Shown here: one piece after another, positions 55,801 to 64,000 of the stretch | How positions within the stretch are numbered: position 1 is the stretch's first letter | How the letters are laid out: every line of letters begins with the position of its first letter | Translations under genes and position numbers: made by a program | Source of the DNA: Bugula neritina | Taxonomy: Eukaryota > Bryozoa > Gymnolaemata > Cheilostomatida > Bugulidae | Reading direction: 5' to 3' | Assembly (NCBI GenBank): GCA_964035545.1 | Contig: OZ037765.1 | Location: 2,847,001-2,911,000, forward strand | DNA length: 64,000 nucleotides | Notes under the pieces: model-generated | The model's database searches: none | What the model was told of the DNA's origin: nothing | What the model saw: only the letters and a program-made list of their open reading frames with translations

Positions 55801-58480
55801 CGATAACATCTTGCACCTCTAGGTGGCAGCTGCTCAACTCAGCTCTCTGTGACAGCGTGACTAATACAACATATTTAGATGGAGACACTCGCTCAAAAAA
55901 CAGTCCAGTATGTGTTGATGATCAATATTCTAAAATGTTTTTTTATTTTTTTCAGCTGATTTTGAATATAATGTTTATTGATGTGGCGGTAGCAAAGTTG
56001 CATCAAGATCATATAACCTAATGACAGAGAAATCAACAGATCAGTTCATTTATTCAGTACATTCTGACAAATCTTGGCTTCTTATTCAACTGATTCTAGA
56101 TAATTTAATGATTATTTTTGCTTAGAAGTAGGTTCGATATTTGCTTATTATAATTGATTTATAACTTGTGTATAGCAATTATAGTACTTTCAGGTGAATA
56201 ACATTGCGTATGCTTTCAGATTACCACTTAGATTTATTATGATGTAGATCCACAAAATTTAGAATAGATACATGCATGGCCAAATTTTTAAACTTCTGAG
56301 TGACTTTTGAATTTTGTGATTTCAAACTGAACTACTTAAAATTTAGTTTATACATACATTTGAGAGGTTTAGCTCAAAACTCAAGATTTTCACTTCATGT
56401 TATGGCGCTGTGGTAGAAATGTTGCATTAGGCCAACAACGTAATGATACTTGATACAAATTATAAATATTTAAAAATAACATTGTAGCGTCAGGTTTACG
56501 CAGTATAGTCCCGTGGTGTAATGGTTAGCACACTTGCTTGCAAGCCGGAGTTCTCGGGTTCGATTCCCAGTGGGGCAAAATTATTTTACAAACATGAATA
56601 GGCATTTTATTCTGGGAAATATAATATATAAGCACAGTTTAATACTAATCAATGTGTTATTAATAGTATACTGCATTATTAAAACACTGCGTTACACTTT
56701 TTGTGCTATTTCATTTTAGATCACAGCTGCAGTTTTGGCTATTTTTGACAATATATTTATTTTGGTATTCCTGCCGTTTGCTCATACCTTCTACAAATGC
56801 CTCACTGCACGTAACGTTGTAATCTATACATATCGCCGTCTTGTCATGGGTATGATTGTCGCTTCATTGTCGATGCTTGCTGCCGGAGCTATTGAAACAA
56901 CACGGCTACAGAATATTTGTGAACTTGGGGTTCAGATTCAATTTATAGGTTAGTAAAAGACTGATACTTGCTATTCAAATGTTTAAAGCTTAAAGTTTTT
57001 ATAATTCAATGATTTAAAAATAGTATAAATTCCCGGTTTTACACATATAAATTTTTAGTTATCTAAAGCAAATATAACCTTTTTATTTTTGCCCTAAGAT
57101 AGTATTAAATAGTATTGTGTTTATTGTAATCTGCAGGGTTGATAGAATGAGGTAATTTGTGTCAGCGCTAAATATAATATGCTTCAAATAACTGTGTGTT
57201 GTAACTACAACGTGGTTATCAGATTCAGTAATATATAACACTGTTTGATCAGATATACCGTCTTTGCTTATATACATATCACAGCGATAGGTAGCTTGTC
57301 AGTTGTAGAATCGTCATTAGAATTAAAACCTCTAATGATACGATATTGATCTTGATATTTGATCTTCTTTTTGTCATTAAAACATATAGTTGCCCAGCAG
57401 CTAAATTTACTTTTTTTGCAAAAGCAAAATTTTAAGCAAACTGCTATTGATGTATACACCCTAATCTATTTTTTGTCATGCTAAAGGGTTGTGGTAAAAT
57501 TATTGAAGTTGTAAACGACTTTATTGGCTATGGAAATTTCTAAATTCATTGCAATTTATTTTTACTTTCAGATGATACTTTAAATAGAAAGTTTATTTAA
57601 TTATAAATACATTTTTTATATCTGTTTTAGATTTTACTTATTATCTAGCTGCACCATCATTAAATATTTTGTGGCAAACTATCCAGTATTGCTTAGCAGG
57701 AGCGAGTGAAATATTATTTACAGCCACAGGTCAGTTTCATTCTTCTACAACTATCGCAGTTGGACAACAGGCTTTTTTATTGTAGTCTAAATCTATTGAT
57801 ACGTGAGAAAAAACGAAATCAATGATATTACAATTTGCCACAAAAAAAATAACAAAAAATGAACAATTACTATATTTGAGCTGCTACAAGACATGAAACT
57901 CATGTATCTTCTAAGCTGAAAAATAGACAACGAAAAATTTTACTAATATTTTTCTGTAAAATAGAAAACTTTAGCCATTTTAGCTTTCAAATATTTTGTA
58001 AAACTCTTATAATATTATTAAAATAGTTTAACTAATAATTTTACATTTTCAATATTTTTGGAATGTGATAATATTTTCTTATAAATAAGTTGTAGTTTTT
58101 GCGGTAATGTGATACTACAATATAAGCTACATGTAAAACCATGCTATTGCTATAAAACCAAACTAATGATTCTTTTTCCAGGTTTAGAGTATACATACAT
58201 CAAGTCTCCTGTCCACATGCAAGGATTATCCATGGGGCTATTTTGGTTTTCCATCGGCATCGGGAATTTTATTGGATTAGCACTGACATCAATATTTCAA
58301 GTGACAAATAAAATAAACTGCGGATTTTTAGATGTTTATTTTTATGCCTTGGCCCTTTTTCTTGGTATTTGCACCTTCATATTTTATAAATGTTCGACAT
58401 ATTTCCATCTTGGACTCCATAGAATGATCATACTTCCACTACCACCAGAGGAAAGACAAGTGTTTAGCACCAATAGCTAA
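52837..58480 (+). CDS. SLC15-type proton-coupled peptide/histidine transporter
   Basis: POT/PTR2-family membrane transporter, closest in character to the lysosomal peptide/histidine carriers SLC15A3/A4. Exons: 52837-53385, 53657-53840, 54176-54278, 55152-55305, 55725-55907, 56720-56948, 57631-57729, 58182-58480. They sum to 1800 nt (599 residues plus stop) with consistent phases. The start is ATG followed by ADNETTPLM. Family marks: ETFER (ExxER proton-coupling motif) in helix 1, GGVISDSYISR (PTR2 signature), WYFWGINLGALIANSG, LQGLHMSLG, and QYCLAGASEILF in the late helices. The acidic N-terminus with a TTPLM dileucine-like context may serve lysosomal sorting (inference). A tRNA-like sequence lies in intron 5. 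Confidence 0.9.
55725..55907 (+). CDS. Transporter exon 5 (helix-7 end and loop)
   Basis: 183 nt, phase 0-0. Acceptor TTTGTAG, donor CCA|GTATGT. IYQLQGLHMSLG continues the helix after YWICYSH of exon 4, and NLTIFP plus NTT are possible N-glycosylation sites in the loop. Including it brings the protein to a normal family length. Confidence 0.75.
56508..56577 (+). tRNA. tRNA-like sequence, probably a pseudogene or SINE head
   Basis: TGGTGTAATGGTTAGCAC fits the A-box/D-arm and GGTTCGATTCC is a perfect B box. The acceptor arm pairs only with wobbles, one T-stem pair mismatches, and the anticodon arm does not fold with standard spacing, so isotype cannot be assigned. It lies in an intron of the transporter gene. 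Confidence 0.5.
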
Positions 58481-58679
58481 TCACTAGGGTCAACATGACT
58501 CTGTTAGTTAGAGCAGTTTTGTTTTGTTTTATTCATAAGACGTATATTCTATACACCTCAATATTATAATATAGTTGCTATAACTTAAGTTCATGATGTC
58601 CAATTCGTTTACGTTTTGTTATGAGTTGTATTTATCAGTGAAATGACTGAAATATTCCTTTTATAAAAAATATATAATT

Positions 58680-58756
<77 letters not shown>

Positions 58757-59476
58757 TCAAGTATCCTCTCTTTCTTACAATGCCATCGTTTTAAATTTAT
58801 CTGCACTTTACAAGTATATAAAATTAAATATAACAATAAATAATAAGATTTTTGTGTTTGTATAATAATATTATGTAATAGATGATCTTATTATTTATGC
58901 CAAATGTAAGCAGCATTTCTCAAAATAGTCGGCTTTGGAGTTGTCCGCTTACTTGCTTAAATCACATGACCTTCACGTGAGTGAAATCGAAGTTTGAAAA
59001 CAACCTTCGGCTGTGGCTCATTGTGATTGTTCATATCAGTTAACTAAAAGAAAACATCCTTCATAGGTTCATATTCATAAATCAATACCTAAGGCTAATG
59101 CCACTTCACTGAACGTTTATGGACAGCGTTTGATTAAATAGAAATTAACTAAAAAATTATATGTCTCGGTTCAATCTAGGTGTACATACAAAATCAAAAT
59201 TAAAATTTAAGACATTGTCATTGAATGATTGATAATGATTGTGATACTGATTCAGTTATTGTCATTGTAATGGACTCTGGTGTTTGAGTCTAACAATATC
59301 AATATGAATATGAATATTAAATTTGTTTTTAATATAAATATCAAGTATGGATTACGAATATCAATATGAATATGAATATAAATACGAATAATTATTATAA
59401 TTTGAATTATAAGTTATTATAATTATGATTATCAATATCATAAATGTTTAATAATAATAATATTATAATACAATAA
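58481..59476. other. 3' flank of transporter with (TA)n and ATG-rich repeats
   Basis: A pure TA run at 58683-58752, a possible AATAAA polyadenylation signal near 58834, and AATATGAATATCAATATGAAT-type repeats at about 59290-59460. No gene seen. Confidence 0.6.
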
Positions 59477-59670
59477 GCAGCCGTGGTCTAGGGGTTAGGG
59501 TGTTTGCCTAGTAAGCACGAAGGTCATGGGTTCGATTCCAGACAAAGGCCTTCGCGATTGGTGATGTTAGGAAAAGCATCCAGTCATAATTTCTCATGTG
59601 CCCCATTTTAATAAGTCCTTAGCCCGATTTAACAAAAACCCTTTCCATCAGGGGTTTTCCCACAGTTTTT
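59477..59670 (+). mobile_element. tRNA-derived SINE, copy 2
   Basis: Better preserved copy. GCCGTGGTCTAGGGGTTAGG (A box), CTAGTAA anticodon-like loop (suggests tRNA-Thr AGT origin), GGTTCGATTCC (B box), then GTGATGTTAGGAAAAGCATC, CCTTAGCCCGATTTAACAAA and a terminal CCCTTTCCATCAGGGG hairpin. It shares all blocks with 16453-16626. Confidence 0.85.
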
Positions 59671-60009
59671 TATAATGCAATAAATATAATCATGATGAAT
59701 AATATTTATTAATAATAAATTAATATTAATGATAATATTTAATTTTATAGTACAATAACAAATAAAATGAAACTTAATAATAACTCATGTAATGTTGTTA
59801 TCTCAGTTGAAGTAAGATTCCGCAGCAACTTTCCTATAGCCATAGAAAAGTCTCTGGCAACAAACATTACTATTGGATCAGGGTTAGCATTTGGTACAGT
59901 ATTTGCTACCCTGTAGTTATTTACTATATTATTCTTGCACATCTTACAAATTCAAATTGTTCATGACAGAGCACTAGTGTGGAACATGCTTTTCCTAGCT
60001 GATGTCGAG

Positions 60010-60370
60010 AAATGCTTTCCACCGGCAGACGCCCAGGTGGTTACATTTACAACTTAGAATCTCTCTGCATTCAATAATCTCGTCATAAGGTCTGAATAAA
60101 GTTTGGTGTTGATCCTCATTCTGAAAAATTCAGGTCAGTAAACGCAGCCGATCTTTTTCTGGTCTTTCAGCATACGAAGACTTAGCTCTTTCCTGGCCTC
60201 AAATACACTGTCAGTGCATTCCTTCAGGTTGCTTATGAACCATATGGTACAGTTCTAAACAAGCTCTATATCATGCACCTTGCTTCTAATTGCATGATTC
60301 CACACTATATCTGCCAAATCAAGTATAGGTCCACATAGACTTGTATAAGTCACTAGCTTAGTTTCCTATG
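60010..60370 (-). mobile_element. Decayed LINE 3' end fragment
   Basis: The minus strand reads KTKLVTYTSLCGPILDLADI, then VWNHAIRSKVHDIELV, a stop, and FISNLKECTDSVFEARKELS. This matches the conserved C-terminal region after the reverse transcriptase in Jockey/CR1-like LINEs (YK-LVRP-LEYA--VW). Broken by stops. Confidence 0.65.
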
Positions 60371-61004
60371 GTGGCAAGGCAATTGGCAGTATAGTTATCA
60401 GACTTAATAAATGATTCGTAATGCTAATAGTACTATGTGAATTATATTTGATTAATCTTACCAACAAATAGTAATTATTATAACCATAATGATAAGAAAT
60501 TAGAACTATTAAAAGTTATTATCATTTATTGATTTAAAATTATTAGTATTATTATATTTTAGTTAATGTTTATAGCATGATTATTTTGACAATTTAATAT
60601 TAAATATATTATGAGTTATATTGATATTATTACCATTAGTATTATTACTGGTTGTATCACAGCTTTTCAGCTGGTGTAACCTTCTACCATCCGCCTAGTT
60701 CCACTAGGCTGGGATGGATAGAACTTTCCTCAAGATGTGAGCTGATTCTAATAAGGCTGTCTGCTGAATCAGTGAGTGTTTGTTTTCAGCTACTCCAAGC
60801 AATACCATCTAGTCTACAGTCTTGTATGAAGCTCCAAAGGCTACAATGATATAACTTTTGTTGATGTTTTACAAAGGAGAGTTAACTCTAGTGCTAAATC
60901 TTGATATTTTCCTATCTTCTCCGATTCTTTTTCTTTTACTCTGTAGTCACCAGGGACTGCGATATCAATGATGATGATTATGATGATGATTATTATTATT
61001 ATAG
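60371..61004. other. Noncoding spacer with ATG/ATT repeats
   Basis: AT-rich; a GATGATTATGATGATGATTATT stretch lies just before the LTR. The last four bases, ATAG, may be a target-site duplication. Confidence 0.5.
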
Positions 61005-61312
61005 TGTGGTGGTTCGTGGAACTACCAGCAGCACAACGTGTAGGGTCGCGTAATTGACCCGGAACAATGGATAGCCAATTAGCGTAGTTGATAGTTAGCA
61101 GCAATTGTAGCTTCCCGCTGCTAACGCAGTCGAAGCTAGAGTGTGAAATAGATTAGATGTGTAACTTGTTGGAAATAATGTATCGTGTTTTTATAATGTA
61201 TAGTTGTGTATAAAATATACTCGTTCACTCGACTTAGCCTGGTGCAGTTCTATATACTAGATAAATAGACTCTCTGGATAGCATATCAACCCTAAATCTG
61301 AAAAATATAACA
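61005..61312 (+). mobile_element. 5' LTR of gypsy copy 3
   Basis: Begins TGTGGT and ends ATAACA, preceded by ATAG. It contains TATAAAATATA near 61210 as a likely promoter and is directly followed by a primer binding site. The 3' LTR would be beyond the window. Confidence 0.78.
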
Positions 61313-61313
61313 G

Positions 61314-61331
61314 TGGTGGCAGCGGTGGGAT
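61314..61331 (+). promoter_or_regulatory. Primer binding site, tRNA-Leu
   Basis: TGGTGGCAGCGGTGGGAT is the complement of a tRNA-Leu(AAG)-type 3' end (ATCCCACCGCTGCCA plus CCA), recalled from animal tRNA-Leu sequences. It starts 1-2 nt after the LTR, as expected. Confidence 0.75.
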
Positions 61332-61343
61332 AGTGCATCCAAG

Positions 61344-62303
61344 ATGGAGACTGAAAATGCTGGAACTCAACCACCGGCAATCGAAGGTGAGCGTAGAGAC
61401 AATGCTGTAGAGACAATGCCTGTTAACCATGTAGTAGAAGAGCGAAGGGTTCCGCGAGAACTAGCTGAATACCGCTACAGGTTAAAGGCGCCTACCTTCA
61501 CGGGTGAAGAGGAGGTGGAACAATTTATCCAAGAGTTTAGCGACGTAATGGACGTCGCTCAGTGGCCCCCTAGGGTGGCCCTGTTGAAGCTTAGAATGGC
61601 ATTGATGGACAAAGCCAAGCCCTATGGGCTGGGCGTAGACATTGATAATATCTTTGCTTCTCTGCGGGCCCGCTTTGGCCTCTCTGCTACAGATGCCAGG
61701 GCCCGATTGCAGAGGTTGCGGCGTGATCCCCGCACCCCGCTGCGGGAACATGCCGCCGCGGTCATAAAGCTGGCACAGATCGCGTACAGCGACTTGCCCC
61801 CAGTCAACCGCGAGAGGTACACCCTCGACGCTTTCATAGCATCTGTCGACGATCTGGGTCTCCACCACCAGTTTCTAGCTAGGGGAGTCACCACCGTTGA
61901 AGATGCTCTGACTGAGGGGGAAGCTTACCTCCTAGCTAACCAAATGCATAAAAGTCGCGGAAGCTCCCGCCAAGTGGAGATAGACCGCGCAGACACGGCC
62001 GCGGGACAAGGGGAGGAAACCCCCGCCGCGGCTGCCGTGTCCCAGTTGGCGACGGCATCAAAAGTCACTCAACTGACGGACATGCTAGCCAAGCTGATAG
62101 CAACACTGACACCACAAAACCCAGTGAGTACCGCCCCTGAGCCCATGCGGCCATCGGCGCCGCCACAGGGAGAAACAGTCAGTTTTTGCTGGGAGTGCGG
62201 AAATCAAGGACATTTCCGCCGATATTGTCCCTTCCTAAATCAGGGGTTAAACTACCGCGGCCCGCAGATGTTCCCACCTTCCGCGGGCCGACGAAACCTC
62301 TAG
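61344..62303 (+). CDS. Gag of gypsy copy 3
   Basis: Intact 319-residue capsid/nucleocapsid protein starting METENAGTQ. The central capsid-like part contains YRLKAPTFTGEEEVEQFIQE and LRARFGLSATDARARLQ. A single CCHC zinc knuckle CWECGNQGHFRRYC lies at 62187-62228. Stop TAG at 62301-62303. It overlaps pol, which lies in the -1 frame. GC-rich compared with the host, and no disabling mutation. Confidence 0.92.
   Translation: METENAGTQPPAIEGERRDNAVETMPVNHVVEERRVPRELAEYRYRLKAPTFTGEEEVEQFIQEFSDVMDVAQWPPRVALLKLRMALMDKAKPYGLGVDIDNIFASLRARFGLSATDARARLQRLRRDPRTPLREHAAAVIKLAQIAYSDLPPVNRERYTLDAFIASVDDLGLHHQFLARGVTTVEDALTEGEAYLLANQMHKSRGSSRQVEIDRADTAAGQGEETPAAAAVSQLATASKVTQLTDMLAKLIATLTPQNPVSTAPEPMRPSAPPQGETVSFCWECGNQGHFRRYCPFLNQGLNYRGPQMFPPSAGRRNL
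62246..62290 (+). promoter_or_regulatory. Predicted -1 ribosomal frameshift signal of gypsy copy 3
   Basis: G_TTA_AAC at 62246-62252 in the gag frame, 5-nt spacer, then a perfect 8-bp GC stem CGGCCCGC/GCGGGCCG (62258-62265 with 62283-62290) closing a 17-nt loop. The -1 frame is open from upstream of the site to the window end. Confidence 0.72.
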
Positions 62304-64000
62304 GGAAGAAGAAACGCAGGTCACCCAGACGGGTACCGCGTACTGGCAACCAACAGTGGCAACAGCCACAACGGACCAGCAAGGGGCTTCGCCCCGCGGC
62401 TGCCTTTTCTGTGCCCCTTCACAACAGATTCACAGGGCTACAAGTCCAAGAATCTGGATGGGAGCACACAAAGGTAGCTGAGAATCTAGCCTCGGCACCC
62501 CCGAGGCCTACCTATCACCGCCCCAAGAGACCTCCTTCGCGACCCAAAGCGAGGGAGGTACTCCCTGCGAGAGTAAGGCCGGAAGGGAAAGTTCAGGTGC
62601 AGCCCCATGGGAACAGCTATTTCTTGCCCGGTAAACTGGAAGGCAAAGCTGTTACTTTTCTCATTGATTCGGGCTGTACCACAAACCTCTTAAGCCGCCA
62701 ACTCTTCGACACCCTCAGTGCTAGGGTCAGGGGCGAGATGGAAGCATACGAAGGGGAATACGGCACCCTAGCTGACGGGTCATGCCTTCCCTTCTATGGT
62801 ATAATTGAGCTGACGGGACGAGTCCGCGATCAAACGATCCAAGAGACGTTTATCGTCAGTCAGCTCGAGGAGGATGCTATCCTCGGGATGCCGTTCCTTA
62901 AACGGCACGGATGTCACATAGATTTTAGCAGATCTGCAATGATGATGTCCGGGCGGGAACTCGCCTGCGTCGACAAGTTCGGCTGCCCTTTAGTGGGAGG
63001 TGTGCAAGTGGTACGCAACCGTACCATACCAGGCCGCTCCCGGGCTACCATTCACTGCAGGGTGAATAGTAGCCGGATCTCTGGACTCGGGGTGGTTGAA
63101 GGCGCGCACGAAAAGATCCAACTTGCCAGCAGTCTGAATCAGCTGACTGAGCAAGGGGAGATCTTAGTACAGTGCGTCAACCCCTTTACCGAGCCTATCA
63201 AGCTCCCGGCTGGGTCGATGCTGGGCCGTTTTCACTCTGTTCAAGAGGGAAACGTAGGCCCGTCGCTGGGTGATGCGACAGAGGCACTCCCTCGACACCC
63301 TATTCAGGGACGAGGGACAGTCCCAACACATCTCCGGGAGTTATACGAAACAGCCAGTGGCGGCTGCGCGAGTAACAGAGAGCGCCAGGCTATGGCCAAG
63401 TTACTACGCGACTACGGTGATGTGTTCAGCAGCGGAGAGCATGACGTGGGACTGACTGGAATTGTCAGACACGAAATACCGCTGACTGCAGGGACAGTCC
63501 CTGTCCGGCAGCCCACACGCAGGCTGGGGCCGGAAAAAGAGAAGGAGGTTAGCCGACAAGTACGGGATCTTCTGGACTGGGGACTGATAGAGCCCGCCCA
63601 TAGTGCGTGGAGCTCGCCAGTCGTACTGGTCCGGAAGAAAGACGGCAGTTGGCGGTTCTGTGTGGACTACCGCAAACTCAATAGCGTAACCATACAGGAC
63701 GCCTACCCTCTACCTCGTATTGACGAGTCATTGGACGCCCTAGCCGGCAGCAAGTACTTCAGTACGTTAGACTTGCTAAGCGGCTATTGGCAGGTTCCTC
63801 TGAGTCCCGACGCCCAGGAGAAAGCGGCGTTTATCACACGGGACGGTTTGTGGAAGTGGAAGGTGCTGCCCTTCGGGTTAACCTCCGCCCCAGCCACCTT
63901 CCAGAGGCTGATGGAACAAGTCCTTAGCGGACTCCATTGGAAGACACTGCTGGTCTACCTCGATGATGTCATCGTAATCTCTCCAGACTTCGAGACACAT
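62250..64000 (+). CDS. Pol of gypsy copy 3 (protease, reverse transcriptase; runs off the window)
   Basis: Continuous -1 frame relative to gag with no stop to position 64000. Aspartic protease motif LIDSGCTTNLLSR (Asp at 62666). A conserved linker (SGRELACVDKFG, QCVNPFTEP) precedes reverse transcriptase: [54 protein letters not shown] and the catalytic YLDD at about 63955-63966. RNase H and integrase must lie beyond the window. Closely related to the broken copy at 23546-27420, but without its lesions. Confidence 0.93.

Noticed and set aside
56508-56577. A functional tRNA gene
   Set aside because: Both internal promoter boxes are good, but the anticodon arm cannot be folded with normal spacing, so it is listed only as tRNA-like.

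Overview
The window looks like AT-rich nuclear DNA of an invertebrate animal. Genes have GT-AG introns, there are tRNA-derived SINEs, long dinucleotide arrays, Ty3/gypsy and non-LTR retroelements, and a DNA transposon. Protein content is metazoan: PAN/apple, FN3 and sushi domains, a receptor-phosphatase-like juxtamembrane module, and a peptide/histidine transporter. No host gene identifies the phylum. A sponge or other early-branching marine animal is my guess, not a result. No bacterial genes, rRNA or CRISPR were seen.

The core of the window (about 4.5-46.4 kb) is a tandem, same-strand array of four related single-pass receptor genes. I built the exon models by hand from splice sites, and the phases close exactly. 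The longest model (17556-32273; 980 codons including the stop) runs: signal peptide, two PAN/apple-like domains, an unrecognised ~166-residue domain, FN3, an unassigned two-exon module, a second FN3, a module like the juxtamembrane region of receptor tyrosine phosphatases with an RKKR-type furin site, a Ser/Thr stalk, a transmembrane helix and a tyrosine-rich tail. No kinase or phosphatase domain follows. The copy at 34862-46397 (747 codons) has a sushi domain in place of the last FN3 and juxtamembrane module, and two alternative signal-peptide exons. The copy at 4519-8646 lacks its 5' exons in this window. The copy at 11169-14294 starts abruptly with the last FN3, right after a (TA)n(GT)n array. 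The tail carries a 26-residue tyrosine repeat in 1, 2, 2 or 5 copies. The copy with 5 ends at a premature stop that removes the distal conserved tyrosines. The array looks like a fast-evolving, modular cell-surface receptor family; an immune or self/non-self role is inference only.

Mobile DNA has entered many introns: a decayed TIR DNA transposon (1-~3000), a solo LTR with 4-bp duplications (3308-3714), a broken gypsy copy plus a broken LINE (23.5-28.5 kb), and an inverted broken gypsy copy (37.8-42.5 kb). A third gypsy copy (61005 to the window end) looks intact: LTR, tRNA-Leu primer site, gag, and an open pol in the -1 frame. All three gypsy copies keep a slippery heptamer followed by a stem-loop, and the stems differ in sequence while staying paired.

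From 52.8 to 58.5 kb lies an eight-exon SLC15 (POT/PTR2) transporter gene of 599 residues. The remaining intervals are AT-rich noncoding DNA with a MITE-like element, two SINE copies, a tRNA-like sequence and LINE debris.
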